Below, in pieces: positions 1-5,671 of a DNA stretch of 6,960 nt. The DNA comes from Bacillota bacterium. Its GTDB lineage: Bacteria; Bacillota; Clostridia; Peptostreptococcales; Anaerovoracaceae. The translations under genes and the position numbers were made by a program. The stretch's first letter is position 1, and the number at the start of each line of letters is the position of its first letter. The stretch lies in NCBI GenBank assembly GCA_016286935.1, contig JAEEUO010000060.1:1-6960 (forward strand), given 5' to 3'. The notes below the pieces were generated by a model. That model saw nothing but the letters and a program-made list of their open reading frames with translations, made no database searches and was not told the origin of the DNA.

Positions 1-123
1 ACGAACATCGAGTTCGCCCCCGACGAGATCCAGGGCCTCATCCCCTACATCGACAAGACGTTCGGCGAGACCCATATGAACGACCCGCGCGCGTACCTGA
101 CCCGCATCCAGAACCTCTATTGA
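1..123 (+). CDS. C-terminal end of an unidentified protein (5' truncated by window)
   Basis: An open frame enters from the left edge and stops at TGA 121-123, giving 40 residues ending in TRIQNLY. Codon use matches the neighbours (strong G/C third positions), so it is probably a real coding tail. The fragment is mixed and hydrophilic (IEFAPDEIQGLIPYIDKTFG...), with no transmembrane stretch and no recognisable motif. The next gene starts 35 bases downstream on the same strand with no terminator between them, so the two are probably co-transcribed. I do not recognise the family. If the downstream DUF2357-like protein works as McrC does, an AAA+ partner ATPase would be an expected neighbour, but nothing in these 40 residues proves that. 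Confidence 0.6.
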   Translation, partial: TNIEFAPDEIQGLIPYIDKTFGETHMNDPRAYLTRIQNLY

Positions 124-158
124 TTTGATAGATCGGGCGGAAGGGCCCCGAAGAAGCC

Positions 159-2876
159 ATGGAAACCATCAACGATCTGTTCCAGAAATACGTTATGTCA
201 GCAGGACCGGTTCTCGAAGAGGACCGGTATTTTCAGTATCTTTATGAGAGCGTCGCGGCGGCCGACGAGAAGACGATCGAACAGAAAGCCCAGACACTTC
301 ACAAAGTCGTCGACGAAGAGTGGCTGACCGTCGTCGAAGGCGCGCTCGGTTCGATCAACACGATCATCGAAAAGCCCCGCCGCTTCATCGCGCGCTCGGA
401 GGAACTCGTCCCCGTCTCGCTCGCGAAGAAGATCACGGCCGATTCGGTGCGCCATCTCTCCCAGAATACGCAATTCATCAACTCCGACGAGAACGGCGAG
501 GTCAACCCGAACAAGGTCCTCAACGTCACGAACGAGGACTCCTACGACCTCTACGAAAACCGCTTCATCTACCATCTGATCCAGCGCCTCGTGACGTTCA
601 TCGATAAGCGCACGGACGTCATCTTCTGGTCGACCGGCGACGAAACGCGGAACGTCATGAAGTTCCAGACGCGCGTCGACGACGCCTACGAACAGATCGA
701 GTACAACCTCGAGATGAAGATCACGAACCGCCAGTCCTTCGCCGAAAACGACGCGGACAACATGAACGTCTTCATGCGCATCGACCGCGTGCGCCGTCTC
801 GTGATGGCGCTCCGCCAGAGCTCCTTCTGTGAGATCATGGCCGGCTGCGCGAAGGTCCGCAGCCCGATCCAGCGCACGAACCTGATGATGAAGGACCGGG
901 ATTACCGGAAGTGCTACGCGCTCTGGCAGTTCCTTGAGCGGTACGACGCGGTCGGCTACACGATCGTCGAACAGGACAAGGCGTACGAGATCGACGAAGA
1001 ATACCTGATCCAGCTCTACAGCCAGTTCATCACCGCCTACGCGCTCTTTAAGACGCTGACGGGCGACGACAAGCGCGATGTCGACCAGCTCATCGACGAA
1101 AAGCGCAAGCTCCACAAACCGAAATTCATCAAACACATCCGCGAGGAGATCGTCGAGAACCGCGATCTGCCCGACGTGGAGGTCCGCCGCATCTTCGTCG
1201 AGGAGGTCACCCAGGCCCAGCTCGACGCGGAGGAGGCGCTCGCGAAGGAGCGTGAGCTGACCGCGAGCCTCCAGAGCCAGATCGACGGTTACGCGTACGA
1301 GGCCGATATCGCGAAGACGATGCGCGAGCACGCCGAGCAGGCCCAGGCCGAAGCGGAGCAGAAGATGCACGAGGCGATGGAGGCGCGCCAGAAGGCCGAG
1401 GAGAATGCCCAGAAGGCCCAGAACGACGCCGCCATCCGCATCACCAACGCCGAAAAGAACGCAGCGGCGAAGATCGCCGAGGCGGAGAACATCCGCAAAG
1501 CGGCCGAGATGGAACGCGACGACGCGAAGGGCGCGGCGTTCGCGGCCGAACAGAAGGCCTACGAAGCGTCGAAGGCGATGAAGGAAGCCATCGAATCGAG
1601 CGAGGCCCTGAAGGAAGAAGCAAACCGCAAGATCGCCGAAGTCGACGAACGGATCGCCCAGGCCGAGCGCCGGGCGGACGTCAGCATCCGCGACGCGCGC
1701 GAGCGCGCCGACGAGGAGATCGCCGAGACGACGCGAAAGGCGGAGGAAAAAGTCGCCGCGGCCGCCGCGGCCGCCGCAGCGCGGGTCGAAGCGGTCGAAA
1801 CCGATGCGACGAACCGCATCGCGAAGGCCGAGGCCGAAGCGGACGCGAAGGTCGCCGCCGCGGAAACGCGCGCGGACGAAAAGGCTGCGGAAGCGGCCCG
1901 CGTCGCGACCGAACGGATCGCCGCCGCCGAGACGAACGCGGGGAACCGCATCGCGGAAGCGGAGGAAGCCGCCCGCGTGCGCGCGGAAGCGGCCGAACAA
2001 GCCGCGGACGAACGCGCTCTGGCCGCGGAGAACGACGCGCGCGACCGGATCGCCCTCGCGGAAAAGGACGCCGCCGAGCGCATCGCCGCAACGATCCGCA
2101 GCGCGGAAGAGAAGATGGAAGAAGCGGACCGGATCCGCACCGAAGCGGAACAGACCGCTGCCCGCGCGGACGAAGCCGTGCGGATCGCCTCGAGCGTGAA
2201 GGAACGCGCCGAAGCCGAGCGCGACGAAGCGGTGCAGGAACGCCTTGCCGCCGCCCGTCAGTCCGAAAAGGACGCCGCCGCCCGGATCGAGGCCGAAAAC
2301 GACCGCAATGCGAAGGTCGCCGCCGCGGAAGCCGATCGCGATAAACGCGTCGCCGCCGCGGAAGCCGATCGCGACGAACGCGTCGCCGCCGCCGTGACCG
2401 CGCAGGAGCGCGCAGAGCGGACGATGCGCGAGACCGTCGCCGCAGCCGAATCCGTGCGCGACGAAGCCGTCCGCAGCGCGGAGGAAGCGAAGAAGGCCGC
2501 AGCCGAGCTCGAAAAGAAGGCGAACGCGCTGATCGCGGAAGCCCGCGCGCTCAAGGAAAAGGCCGATGCCGAAGAGAAGGCCGCCGACGCCGAGCTCGCG
2601 GAAGCGAAGCGCCTCTCCGCCTCCGCGGACGAAACGATGCGCGAGGCCGAACGGACCGCGAAGGAAGCGCTCCGCTCGGAGAACGCGGCGAAGAAGGCCG
2701 AAGAGAAGGCGCTCGCCCGCCTCGAACGCGAAACGAAAGCGCGCCACCGCGCCGAGGAGCGCGCGAAGGAGGGAACGTTCTCCCGCACGCTCGCGGAGCG
2801 CCTGTTCGGCGTGAAGCACACGGAGATCGCAGACGAACCCGACGATTCCGACCGGTCGGACGATACGACCGCCTAG
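159..2876 (+). CDS. DUF2357-like protein with a very long alanine/glutamate-rich coiled coil
   Basis: A 905-residue soluble protein with two parts. Residues 1 to about 330 look globular. They contain SYDLYENRFIYHLI (about 128-141), which resembles the YENRF core of DUF2357, and a later segment, YRKCYALWQFLERYDAVGYT, like the end of that domain. DUF2357 is known as the N-terminal part of McrC-like/DUF524 restriction-type proteins, where a PD-(D/E)XK nuclease normally follows. Here I see no such nuclease. From about residue 365 to 870 the chain is almost entirely A, E, K, R and D, with recurring AEADRDxR and AEEKAAEA-like units, nine consecutive alanines at 533-541 and almost no helix breakers, so a continuous coiled coil or single alpha-helix is predicted. 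The tail, about 872-905, ends acidic (DEPDDSDRSDDTTA). No signal peptide or membrane segment is seen. The start at 159 has a GGAAGGG at 139-145; an alternative ATG at 195 would cut 12 residues. It lies between the upstream fragment and a signal peptidase gene 10 bases downstream. The open frame is secure, the domain name moderate, the function unknown. Confidence 0.85.
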   Translation: METINDLFQKYVMSAGPVLEEDRYFQYLYESVAAADEKTIEQKAQTLHKVVDEEWLTVVEGALGSINTIIEKPRRFIARSEELVPVSLAKKITADSVRHLSQNTQFINSDENGEVNPNKVLNVTNEDSYDLYENRFIYHLIQRLVTFIDKRTDVIFWSTGDETRNVMKFQTRVDDAYEQIEYNLEMKITNRQSFAENDADNMNVFMRIDRVRRLVMALRQSSFCEIMAGCAKVRSPIQRTNLMMKDRDYRKCYALWQFLERYDAVGYTIVEQDKAYEIDEEYLIQLYSQFITAYALFKTLTGDDKRDVDQLIDEKRKLHKPKFIKHIREEIVENRDLPDVEVRRIFVEEVTQAQLDAEEALAKERELTASLQSQIDGYAYEADIAKTMREHAEQAQAEAEQKMHEAMEARQKAEENAQKAQNDAAIRITNAEKNAAAKIAEAENIRKAAEMERDDAKGAAFAAEQKAYEASKAMKEAIESSEALKEEANRKIAEVDERIAQAERRADVSIRDARERADEEIAETTRKAEEKVAAAAAAAAARVEAVETDATNRIAKAEAEADAKVAAAETRADEKAAEAARVATERIAAAETNAGNRIAEAEEAARVRAEAAEQAADERALAAENDARDRIALAEKDAAERIAATIRSAEEKMEEADRIRTEAEQTAARADEAVRIASSVKERAEAERDEAVQERLAAARQSEKDAAARIEAENDRNAKVAAAEADRDKRVAAAEADRDERVAAAVTAQERAERTMRETVAAAESVRDEAVRSAEEAKKAAAELEKKANALIAEARALKEKADAEEKAADAELAEAKRLSASADETMREAERTAKEALRSENAAKKAEEKALARLERETKARHRAEERAKEGTFSRTLAERLFGVKHTEIADEPDDSDRSDDTTA
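2316..2393 (+). repeat. 33-bp tandem repeat encoding an 11-residue coiled-coil unit
   Basis: Two nearly identical 33-bp units begin at 2316 and 2349, and a partial third copy begins at 2382. Each encodes VAAAEADRD(K/E)R or a close variant. The repeat is in frame in the coiled-coil region, from residue 720 onward. The near-identity at DNA level suggests recent duplication by slippage or unequal recombination. The 11-residue unit matches a hendecad helical periodicity, and looser copies of the same pattern occur throughout the coil. Confidence 0.8.
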
Positions 2877-2886
2877 GTCCTGCCTC

Positions 2887-3588
2887 ATGAAAAAAGCACT
2901 CACCACACTTTTGAATATCATCTGCATCGCGATCATCGTCCTTGCGATCGGCGTTCTGTTCGCCGTCGTGACGACGCCCAAGGGCCAGCCGCCCCAGATC
3001 TTCGGATTCTCCGGATTCCGCGTTCTGACGGGCTCGATGGAGCCGACGATCCCGACCGACTCGTTCGTGCTCGTCCACCGCGTGGACGCGTCGAAGATCC
3101 GCGTGGACGACGTCATCAGCTTCTTCTCGAAGGATGAGGCGCTCCGCGGAGCGGTGAACACCCACCGCGTCGTCGGCATCTCCGAGACGGACGGCCAGAT
3201 CGTCTTCGAGACGAAGGGCGACGCGAACCAGATCGCGGACAAGGTCCCCGTCCATGCGTCGGATCTGATCGGAAAGGTCGTGCTCGTCTCGTTCGGCCTC
3301 GGGAAGCTCATCCGGCTGATCTCGAACCCGCTCGTGTTCGCGGCGGTGATCGCGATCCCGCTCCTGATCGTCATGTTCGCGAACATCAGGGGCATGGCAA
3401 AGGACGTCAAGAAACTCGTCGCGGAGGAAGCGGCGGAGGAAGCAAGAAAGGCGGCGGAACAGGCCCGTAAGGAGGCCGCGCCCGCTGCGGAACCGCCAGA
3501 AGAATCCGAACCGGCAAAAGAAACCGTACCGGAAGCGGAGCCCGAACCGGCGCCGGATGAGGGCGGGACGCCCGAGTCCGAAGAGTAA
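2887..3588 (+). CDS. signal peptidase I, SipW/archaeal (Ser-His) type, with long acidic C-terminal tail
   Basis: A 233-residue membrane protease of family S26B that would cleave signal peptides on the outer face of the cytoplasmic membrane. Residues 7-29 form an N-terminal membrane anchor. The nucleophile is Ser50 in TGSMEPT, the catalytic base is His93 in NTHRVVG (the histidine replaces the lysine of LepB-type enzymes), and Asp112 in KGDAN matches the conserved third acidic residue. A second membrane segment spans about 148-167. After it comes a charged tail (about 170-233), first KKLVAEEAAEEARKAAEQ-like and helical, then rich in Pro and Glu, predicted to lie in the cytoplasm. Bacillus SipW processes biofilm proteins such as TasA, but no substrate gene is visible here. 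It starts 10 bases after the coiled-coil gene with only a weak ribosome binding site (AGGT near 2875), which suggests translational coupling. A bidirectional terminator follows the stop. The family call is firm; the substrate is unknown. Confidence 0.92.
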   Translation: MKKALTTLLNIICIAIIVLAIGVLFAVVTTPKGQPPQIFGFSGFRVLTGSMEPTIPTDSFVLVHRVDASKIRVDDVISFFSKDEALRGAVNTHRVVGISETDGQIVFETKGDANQIADKVPVHASDLIGKVVLVSFGLGKLIRLISNPLVFAAVIAIPLLIVMFANIRGMAKDVKKLVAEEAAEEARKAAEQARKEAAPAAEPPEESEPAKETVPEAEPEPAPDEGGTPESEE

Positions 3589-3605
3589 AACGGAACAACG
3601 AAAAA

Positions 3606-3632
3606 ACCCGCGGAAGACCGCGGGTCTTTTTT
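3606..3632. terminator. bidirectional rho-independent terminator
   Basis: A perfect stem, CCCGCGG (3607-3613) with CCGCGGG (3618-3624), closes an AAGA loop, with one extra A-T pair outside. On the plus strand it is followed by TCTTTTTT, ending the signal peptidase transcript. On the minus strand the A-run 3601-3606 supplies six Ts, ending the tRNA-Pro transcript whose CCA end is at 3635. One hairpin therefore serves two converging transcripts. Confidence 0.9.
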
Positions 3633-3634
3633 AT

Positions 3635-3711
3635 TGGTCGAGGTGACTGGATTTGAACCAGCGGCCTTTGCGTCCCGAACGCAACGCTCTACCAAGCTGA
3701 GCCACACCTCG
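3635..3711 (-). tRNA. tRNA-Pro (anticodon CGG)
   Basis: Read on the minus strand, the cloverleaf is complete. The acceptor stem is CGAGGTG (3711-3705) with CACCTCG (3645-3639), followed by discriminator A and an encoded CCA (3637-3635). The D arm is GGCTC...GAGC. The anticodon stem is TTGCG/CGCAA with loop TTCGGGA, giving anticodon CGG at 3677-3675. The variable loop has five bases, and the T arm is GCTGG-TTCAAAT-CCAGT with one G-U closing pair. It decodes CCG, a codon frequent in this GC-rich window. It has its own promoter and terminator and so appears to be monocistronic. Confidence 0.97.
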
Positions 3712-3723
3712 GCGTGCCATATT

Positions 3724-3752
3724 ATAATAGCGAACGTTGTGTCTTTTGTCAA
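3724..3752 (-). promoter_or_regulatory. sigma-70-type promoter of tRNA-Pro
   Basis: On the minus strand a consensus -35 TTGACA (3752-3747) is separated by exactly 17 bases from the -10 TATTAT (3729-3724). The tRNA 5' end at 3711 lies 12 bases past the -10, so the precursor leader would be only a few bases long. A TATAAT overlaps three bases further down but would give a poorer 20-base spacing. Confidence 0.9.
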
Positions 3753-3758
3753 GGTTTT

Positions 3759-3814
3759 TTCACAGAAAACACGGCGGCACGGGAACGGTTCCGGGACTGC
3801 GGTTTTCGTGTGAA
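3759..3814. repeat. long imperfect dyad between the divergent promoters
   Basis: TTCACAGAAAAC (3759-3770) is complementary to GTTTTC-G-TGTGAA (3802-3814), 12 pairs with a single unpaired G3808. Inside the 31-base loop is a smaller symmetric motif, GGAAC-G-GTTCC (3782-3792). It lies just upstream of the tRNA -35 and about 44 bases upstream of the -35 of the transporter promoter. No U-tract follows it on the plus strand. It could be a protein-binding dyad or a relic. No gene is seen in this stretch. Confidence 0.5.
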
Positions 3815-3857
3815 TAATGGATTTTCGAAAAAAGAATGAAAAAGGTTTAAAAATGTG

Positions 3858-3886
3858 TTGACAATGCGATTCGAGAGGGTTATAGT
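3858..3886 (+). promoter_or_regulatory. sigma-70-type promoter of the amino-acid ABC transporter operon
   Basis: A consensus -35 TTGACA (3858-3863), a 17-base spacer and a good -10 TATAGT (3881-3886) lie in AT-rich DNA. Transcription should begin at about 3893, giving a leader of about 100 nt before the binding-protein ATG at 3994. No closer promoter is seen, and the genes behind it are tightly packed, so it probably drives all four. Confidence 0.88.
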
Positions 3887-3892
3887 ATGACC

Positions 3893-3928
3893 ATGTTCAG
3901 CGAATGAATATGCGAAAATGCTGAATAT
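3893..3928 (+). promoter_or_regulatory. inverted repeat at the predicted transcription start (candidate operator or 5' hairpin)
   Basis: TTCAGC (3896-3901) is complementary to GCTGAA (3920-3925). In RNA the stem extends outward by a G-U and two A-U pairs (ATG 3893-3895 with TAT 3926-3928), making nine pairs around an 18-base loop. It begins about seven bases past the -10, where a repressor could block initiation, or the transcript would carry a 5'-terminal stem. I do not recognise it as a known riboswitch or T-box. Confidence 0.45.
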
Positions 3929-3951
3929 ATACAACAAAAAATGCAATTGAG

Positions 3952-3975
3952 CGGGCCGCCGTCAAAAACGGCCCG
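3952..3975 (+). promoter_or_regulatory. GC hairpin in the 5' leader of the transporter operon
   Basis: CGGGCCG (3952-3958) pairs perfectly with CGGCCCG (3969-3975) around a ten-base loop that ends in five As. An alternative short pairing, CCGT (3959-3962) with ACGG (3968-3971), competes with it. The stem ends only six bases before the GAGGG ribosome binding site (3982-3986), so it could affect translation or mRNA stability. There is no U-tract, so it is not an ordinary terminator. Confidence 0.5.
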
Positions 3976-3993
3976 GGAAAAGAGGGAACCCAA

Positions 3994-4911
3994 ATGAAAA
4001 AAGCCATCGCCATCGTACTCGCGCTCGTGCTCGGACTCTTCTGCCTCACGGGCTGCACGAAAGCCAACGACAAAAAACTCTCCGTCGCGTACGACAAGTA
4101 CGCCGCGGAACTCACCGCCTCCGGCACGAACGGCACGCTGACCGTCGCGCTCTCTCCGGACTTCGCGCCGATGGAATTCTACGACGCCTCGAAGAGCGGC
4201 GACGCCGCGATCGTCGGATTCGACGTCCTGCTCGCGAAATACCTCGCCAAGGAGCTCGGCATGAACCTCCAGCTCAAGCCGATGTCCTTCGAGGCCTGCC
4301 AGGTCGCCGTCCAGACGGGCAGCGTCGACATCGCGATCTCCGGCTTCTCCTGGACGAAGAGCCGCGCGGAAAACTACGAACTCTCCGACTGGTACGTCGC
4401 GGGTGAGAACGAGACCCAGCAGTCGATCATCTGCCTGAAGGAGAACGAAGGCAAGTTCACGAAGGCCGAGGACTTCAAGGGCCACTCGATCGGCTACCAG
4501 GGCGCGTCCCTCCAGGAACAGCTCGTCTCCGAAACGTTCGGCAATATGAGCGACGTCGATTCCAAGACGTACGTCTACGCCGATCTCGGCGTCGCCGTCG
4601 AGGCGCTGAAGGCCAAACAGGTCGACTTCCTCGCGGTCGCCCACGGCAACGGCGAATCGATCATCGCCAGCTCGAACGACGCGATCGCCTTCACCGGCTT
4701 CGATTTCGAGGTCGCGGAGATCTACAAGAACAACGTCTGCCTCCTCCAGAAGGGCAACAAGGACCTCCTGAACAAGGTCAACACCGCCCTCGCGAAGGCG
4801 CTCTCGAACGACTACTACAGCGGCTGGTATGACGCCTCCAAGGTCTACGCCGGCGTCTCCACGCTCGACGAGCTCGGATTCGACGACGACGGCAACAAGA
4901 TCAGCGAATAA
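3994..4911 (+). CDS. amino-acid-type ABC transporter solute-binding lipoprotein (SBP family 3)
   Basis: A 305-residue lipoprotein that captures a polar amino-acid-like ligand outside the cell and delivers it to the permease encoded next. The signal peptide has MKK, a hydrophobic core and the lipobox LTGC, with the acylated cysteine at 21. The SBP_bac_3 fold runs from about 47 to 285: LTVALSPDFAPMEF (lobe 1 ligand pocket), IVGFDVLLAKYLAKELG, then VDIAISGFSWTKSR, whose Arg124 fits the arginine that binds the ligand alpha-carboxylate. The segment SIGYQGAS (165-172) fits the second carboxylate loop. One oddity: in GlnH and HisJ an Asp in the D-A-x-x-x-D segment of lobe 2 binds the alpha-amino group. 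Here VDFLAVAHGN puts Ala216 and His217 at that place. The ribosome binding site is GAGGG (3982-3986). It is the first gene of the operon, behind a strong promoter. The family is certain, but the substrate cannot be read from the sequence. Confidence 0.93.
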   Translation: MKKAIAIVLALVLGLFCLTGCTKANDKKLSVAYDKYAAELTASGTNGTLTVALSPDFAPMEFYDASKSGDAAIVGFDVLLAKYLAKELGMNLQLKPMSFEACQVAVQTGSVDIAISGFSWTKSRAENYELSDWYVAGENETQQSIICLKENEGKFTKAEDFKGHSIGYQGASLQEQLVSETFGNMSDVDSKTYVYADLGVAVEALKAKQVDFLAVAHGNGESIIASSNDAIAFTGFDFEVAEIYKNNVCLLQKGNKDLLNKVNTALAKALSNDYYSGWYDASKVYAGVSTLDELGFDDDGNKISE

Positions 4912-4930
4912 CCGTTCATCCGTTCATTCC

Positions 4931-4975
4931 GCCGGGCCCCGCCGGTTCGGGGCCCGGCTTTCCCCCGTCTTTTTG
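4931..4975 (+). terminator. strong GC hairpin between binding-protein and permease genes (partial terminator or mRNA 3'-end stabiliser)
   Basis: An 11-bp perfect stem, GCCGGGCCCCG (4931-4941) with CGGGGCCCGGC (4948-4958), has a six-base loop. It is followed by TTT, then C-rich sequence, then TCTTTTT (4969-4975). The U-run is interrupted, so termination is probably incomplete. In this position such hairpins are known to give more binding protein than membrane subunits by partial termination or by protecting the upstream mRNA. No new promoter is visible before the permease gene. Confidence 0.7.
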
Positions 4976-4993
4976 TAAAGGAAACACCGCGGT

Positions 4994-5671
4994 ATGGTAT
5001 TCTTATCCAACATCGTCATGATCATGACGAGATACTGGCAACTGTTCCTGATCAAGGGCATCGGCTATACGCTGCTCCTGTCGGTCATCGCCGTCGCGGG
5101 AGGCGCGTTCTTCGGATCGCTGATGGCCCTCGGAAAGCGCTCGAAGATCAAGATCCTGAAGTGGATCATCACCGCGATCGTCGAGGTCGTCCGCGGAACG
5201 CCGATGCTGCTCCAGCTCTATTTCGGCGTCTTCGTCTTTCCGAAGATCATCCCGCCTCTGAACGCGCTGCCGTACATCTACTCGGTCTCGATCGTTCTGA
5301 TCATCAACTCGAGCGCGTACGTTTCGGAGATCATCCGCTCCGGCATCGAAGCCGTCGACCCCGGCCAGATGGAGGCCGCCCGGTCGCTCGGTCTGACGCA
5401 GCGGACCGCGATGCTCTCGATCATCCTTCCGCAGGCCGTCAAGAACATCCTGCCGGCTCTGGGCAACGAGTTCATCACGGTCATCAAGGAAACGTCCCTG
5501 GCGTCGACCTTCTTCGTCGGCGAGCTGATGACCCAGGAGATCGTCGTCAGAGGCACGACCTATCTCGCCCTCGAATGCCTCACGATCACGGGCGTCCTCT
5601 ACTTCGTCCTGACGTTCGTTCTGTCGAAGGGTCTGAAGCGCTGGGAAAGGAGCATGAAAGCCCATGCTTGA
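4994..5671 (+). CDS. amino-acid ABC transporter permease (HisM/GlnP family)
   Basis: A 225-residue inner-membrane subunit that forms the channel, probably as a homodimer since only one permease gene is present. Membrane segments are seen at about 19-46, 53-64 (weaker), 71-88, 95-113, 151-175 (weak) and 188-212. The family motif [10 protein letters not shown] is at 66-75. The cytoplasmic EAA loop that docks on the ATPase is at 127-148 (EAARSLGL...ILPQA). The conserved [17 protein letters not shown] is at 155-171, typical of polar amino-acid permeases. A ribosome binding site (AAAGGAAA, 4977-4984) precedes the ATG at 4994; a second ATG at 5018 is possible but would shorten the N terminus. The end overlaps the ATPase start by eight bases, which implies translational coupling. 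Confidence 0.95.
   Translation: MVFLSNIVMIMTRYWQLFLIKGIGYTLLLSVIAVAGGAFFGSLMALGKRSKIKILKWIITAIVEVVRGTPMLLQLYFGVFVFPKIIPPLNALPYIYSVSIVLIINSSAYVSEIIRSGIEAVDPGQMEAARSLGLTQRTAMLSIILPQAVKNILPALGNEFITVIKETSLASTFFVGELMTQEIVVRGTTYLALECLTITGVLYFVLTFVLSKGLKRWERSMKAHA

Noticed and set aside
2316..2393. Short direct repeats that could be read as a CRISPR-like array
   Set aside because: The repeats are directly adjacent, have no unique spacers and are in frame within a coding coiled coil.
3635..3711. tRNA gene as a possible integration (att) site of a genomic island
   Set aside because: No integrase gene, no repeated tRNA 3' end and no composition break is seen in the window.
198..3752. A 1,184-codon open frame on the minus strand covering the coiled-coil and signal peptidase genes
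   Set aside because: It is a product of the GC-rich, strongly biased codons of the plus-strand genes. Its translation is low-complexity Arg/Leu/Asp/Val/Gly, it runs through the promoter and body of the tRNA-Pro gene, and the plus strand has clear protein families.
3759..3814. TTCACA and TGTGAA half-sites resembling a CRP/FNR-type site
   Set aside because: The half-sites are 44 bases apart rather than about six, so they cannot form a normal CRP-type operator.
3880..4644. Open frame of 254 codons on the minus strand opposite the solute-binding protein gene
   Set aside because: The plus strand encodes a clear lipoprotein SBP with lipobox and promoter. The antisense product has repetitive Arg/Glu/Leu/Val composition and no recognisable family.
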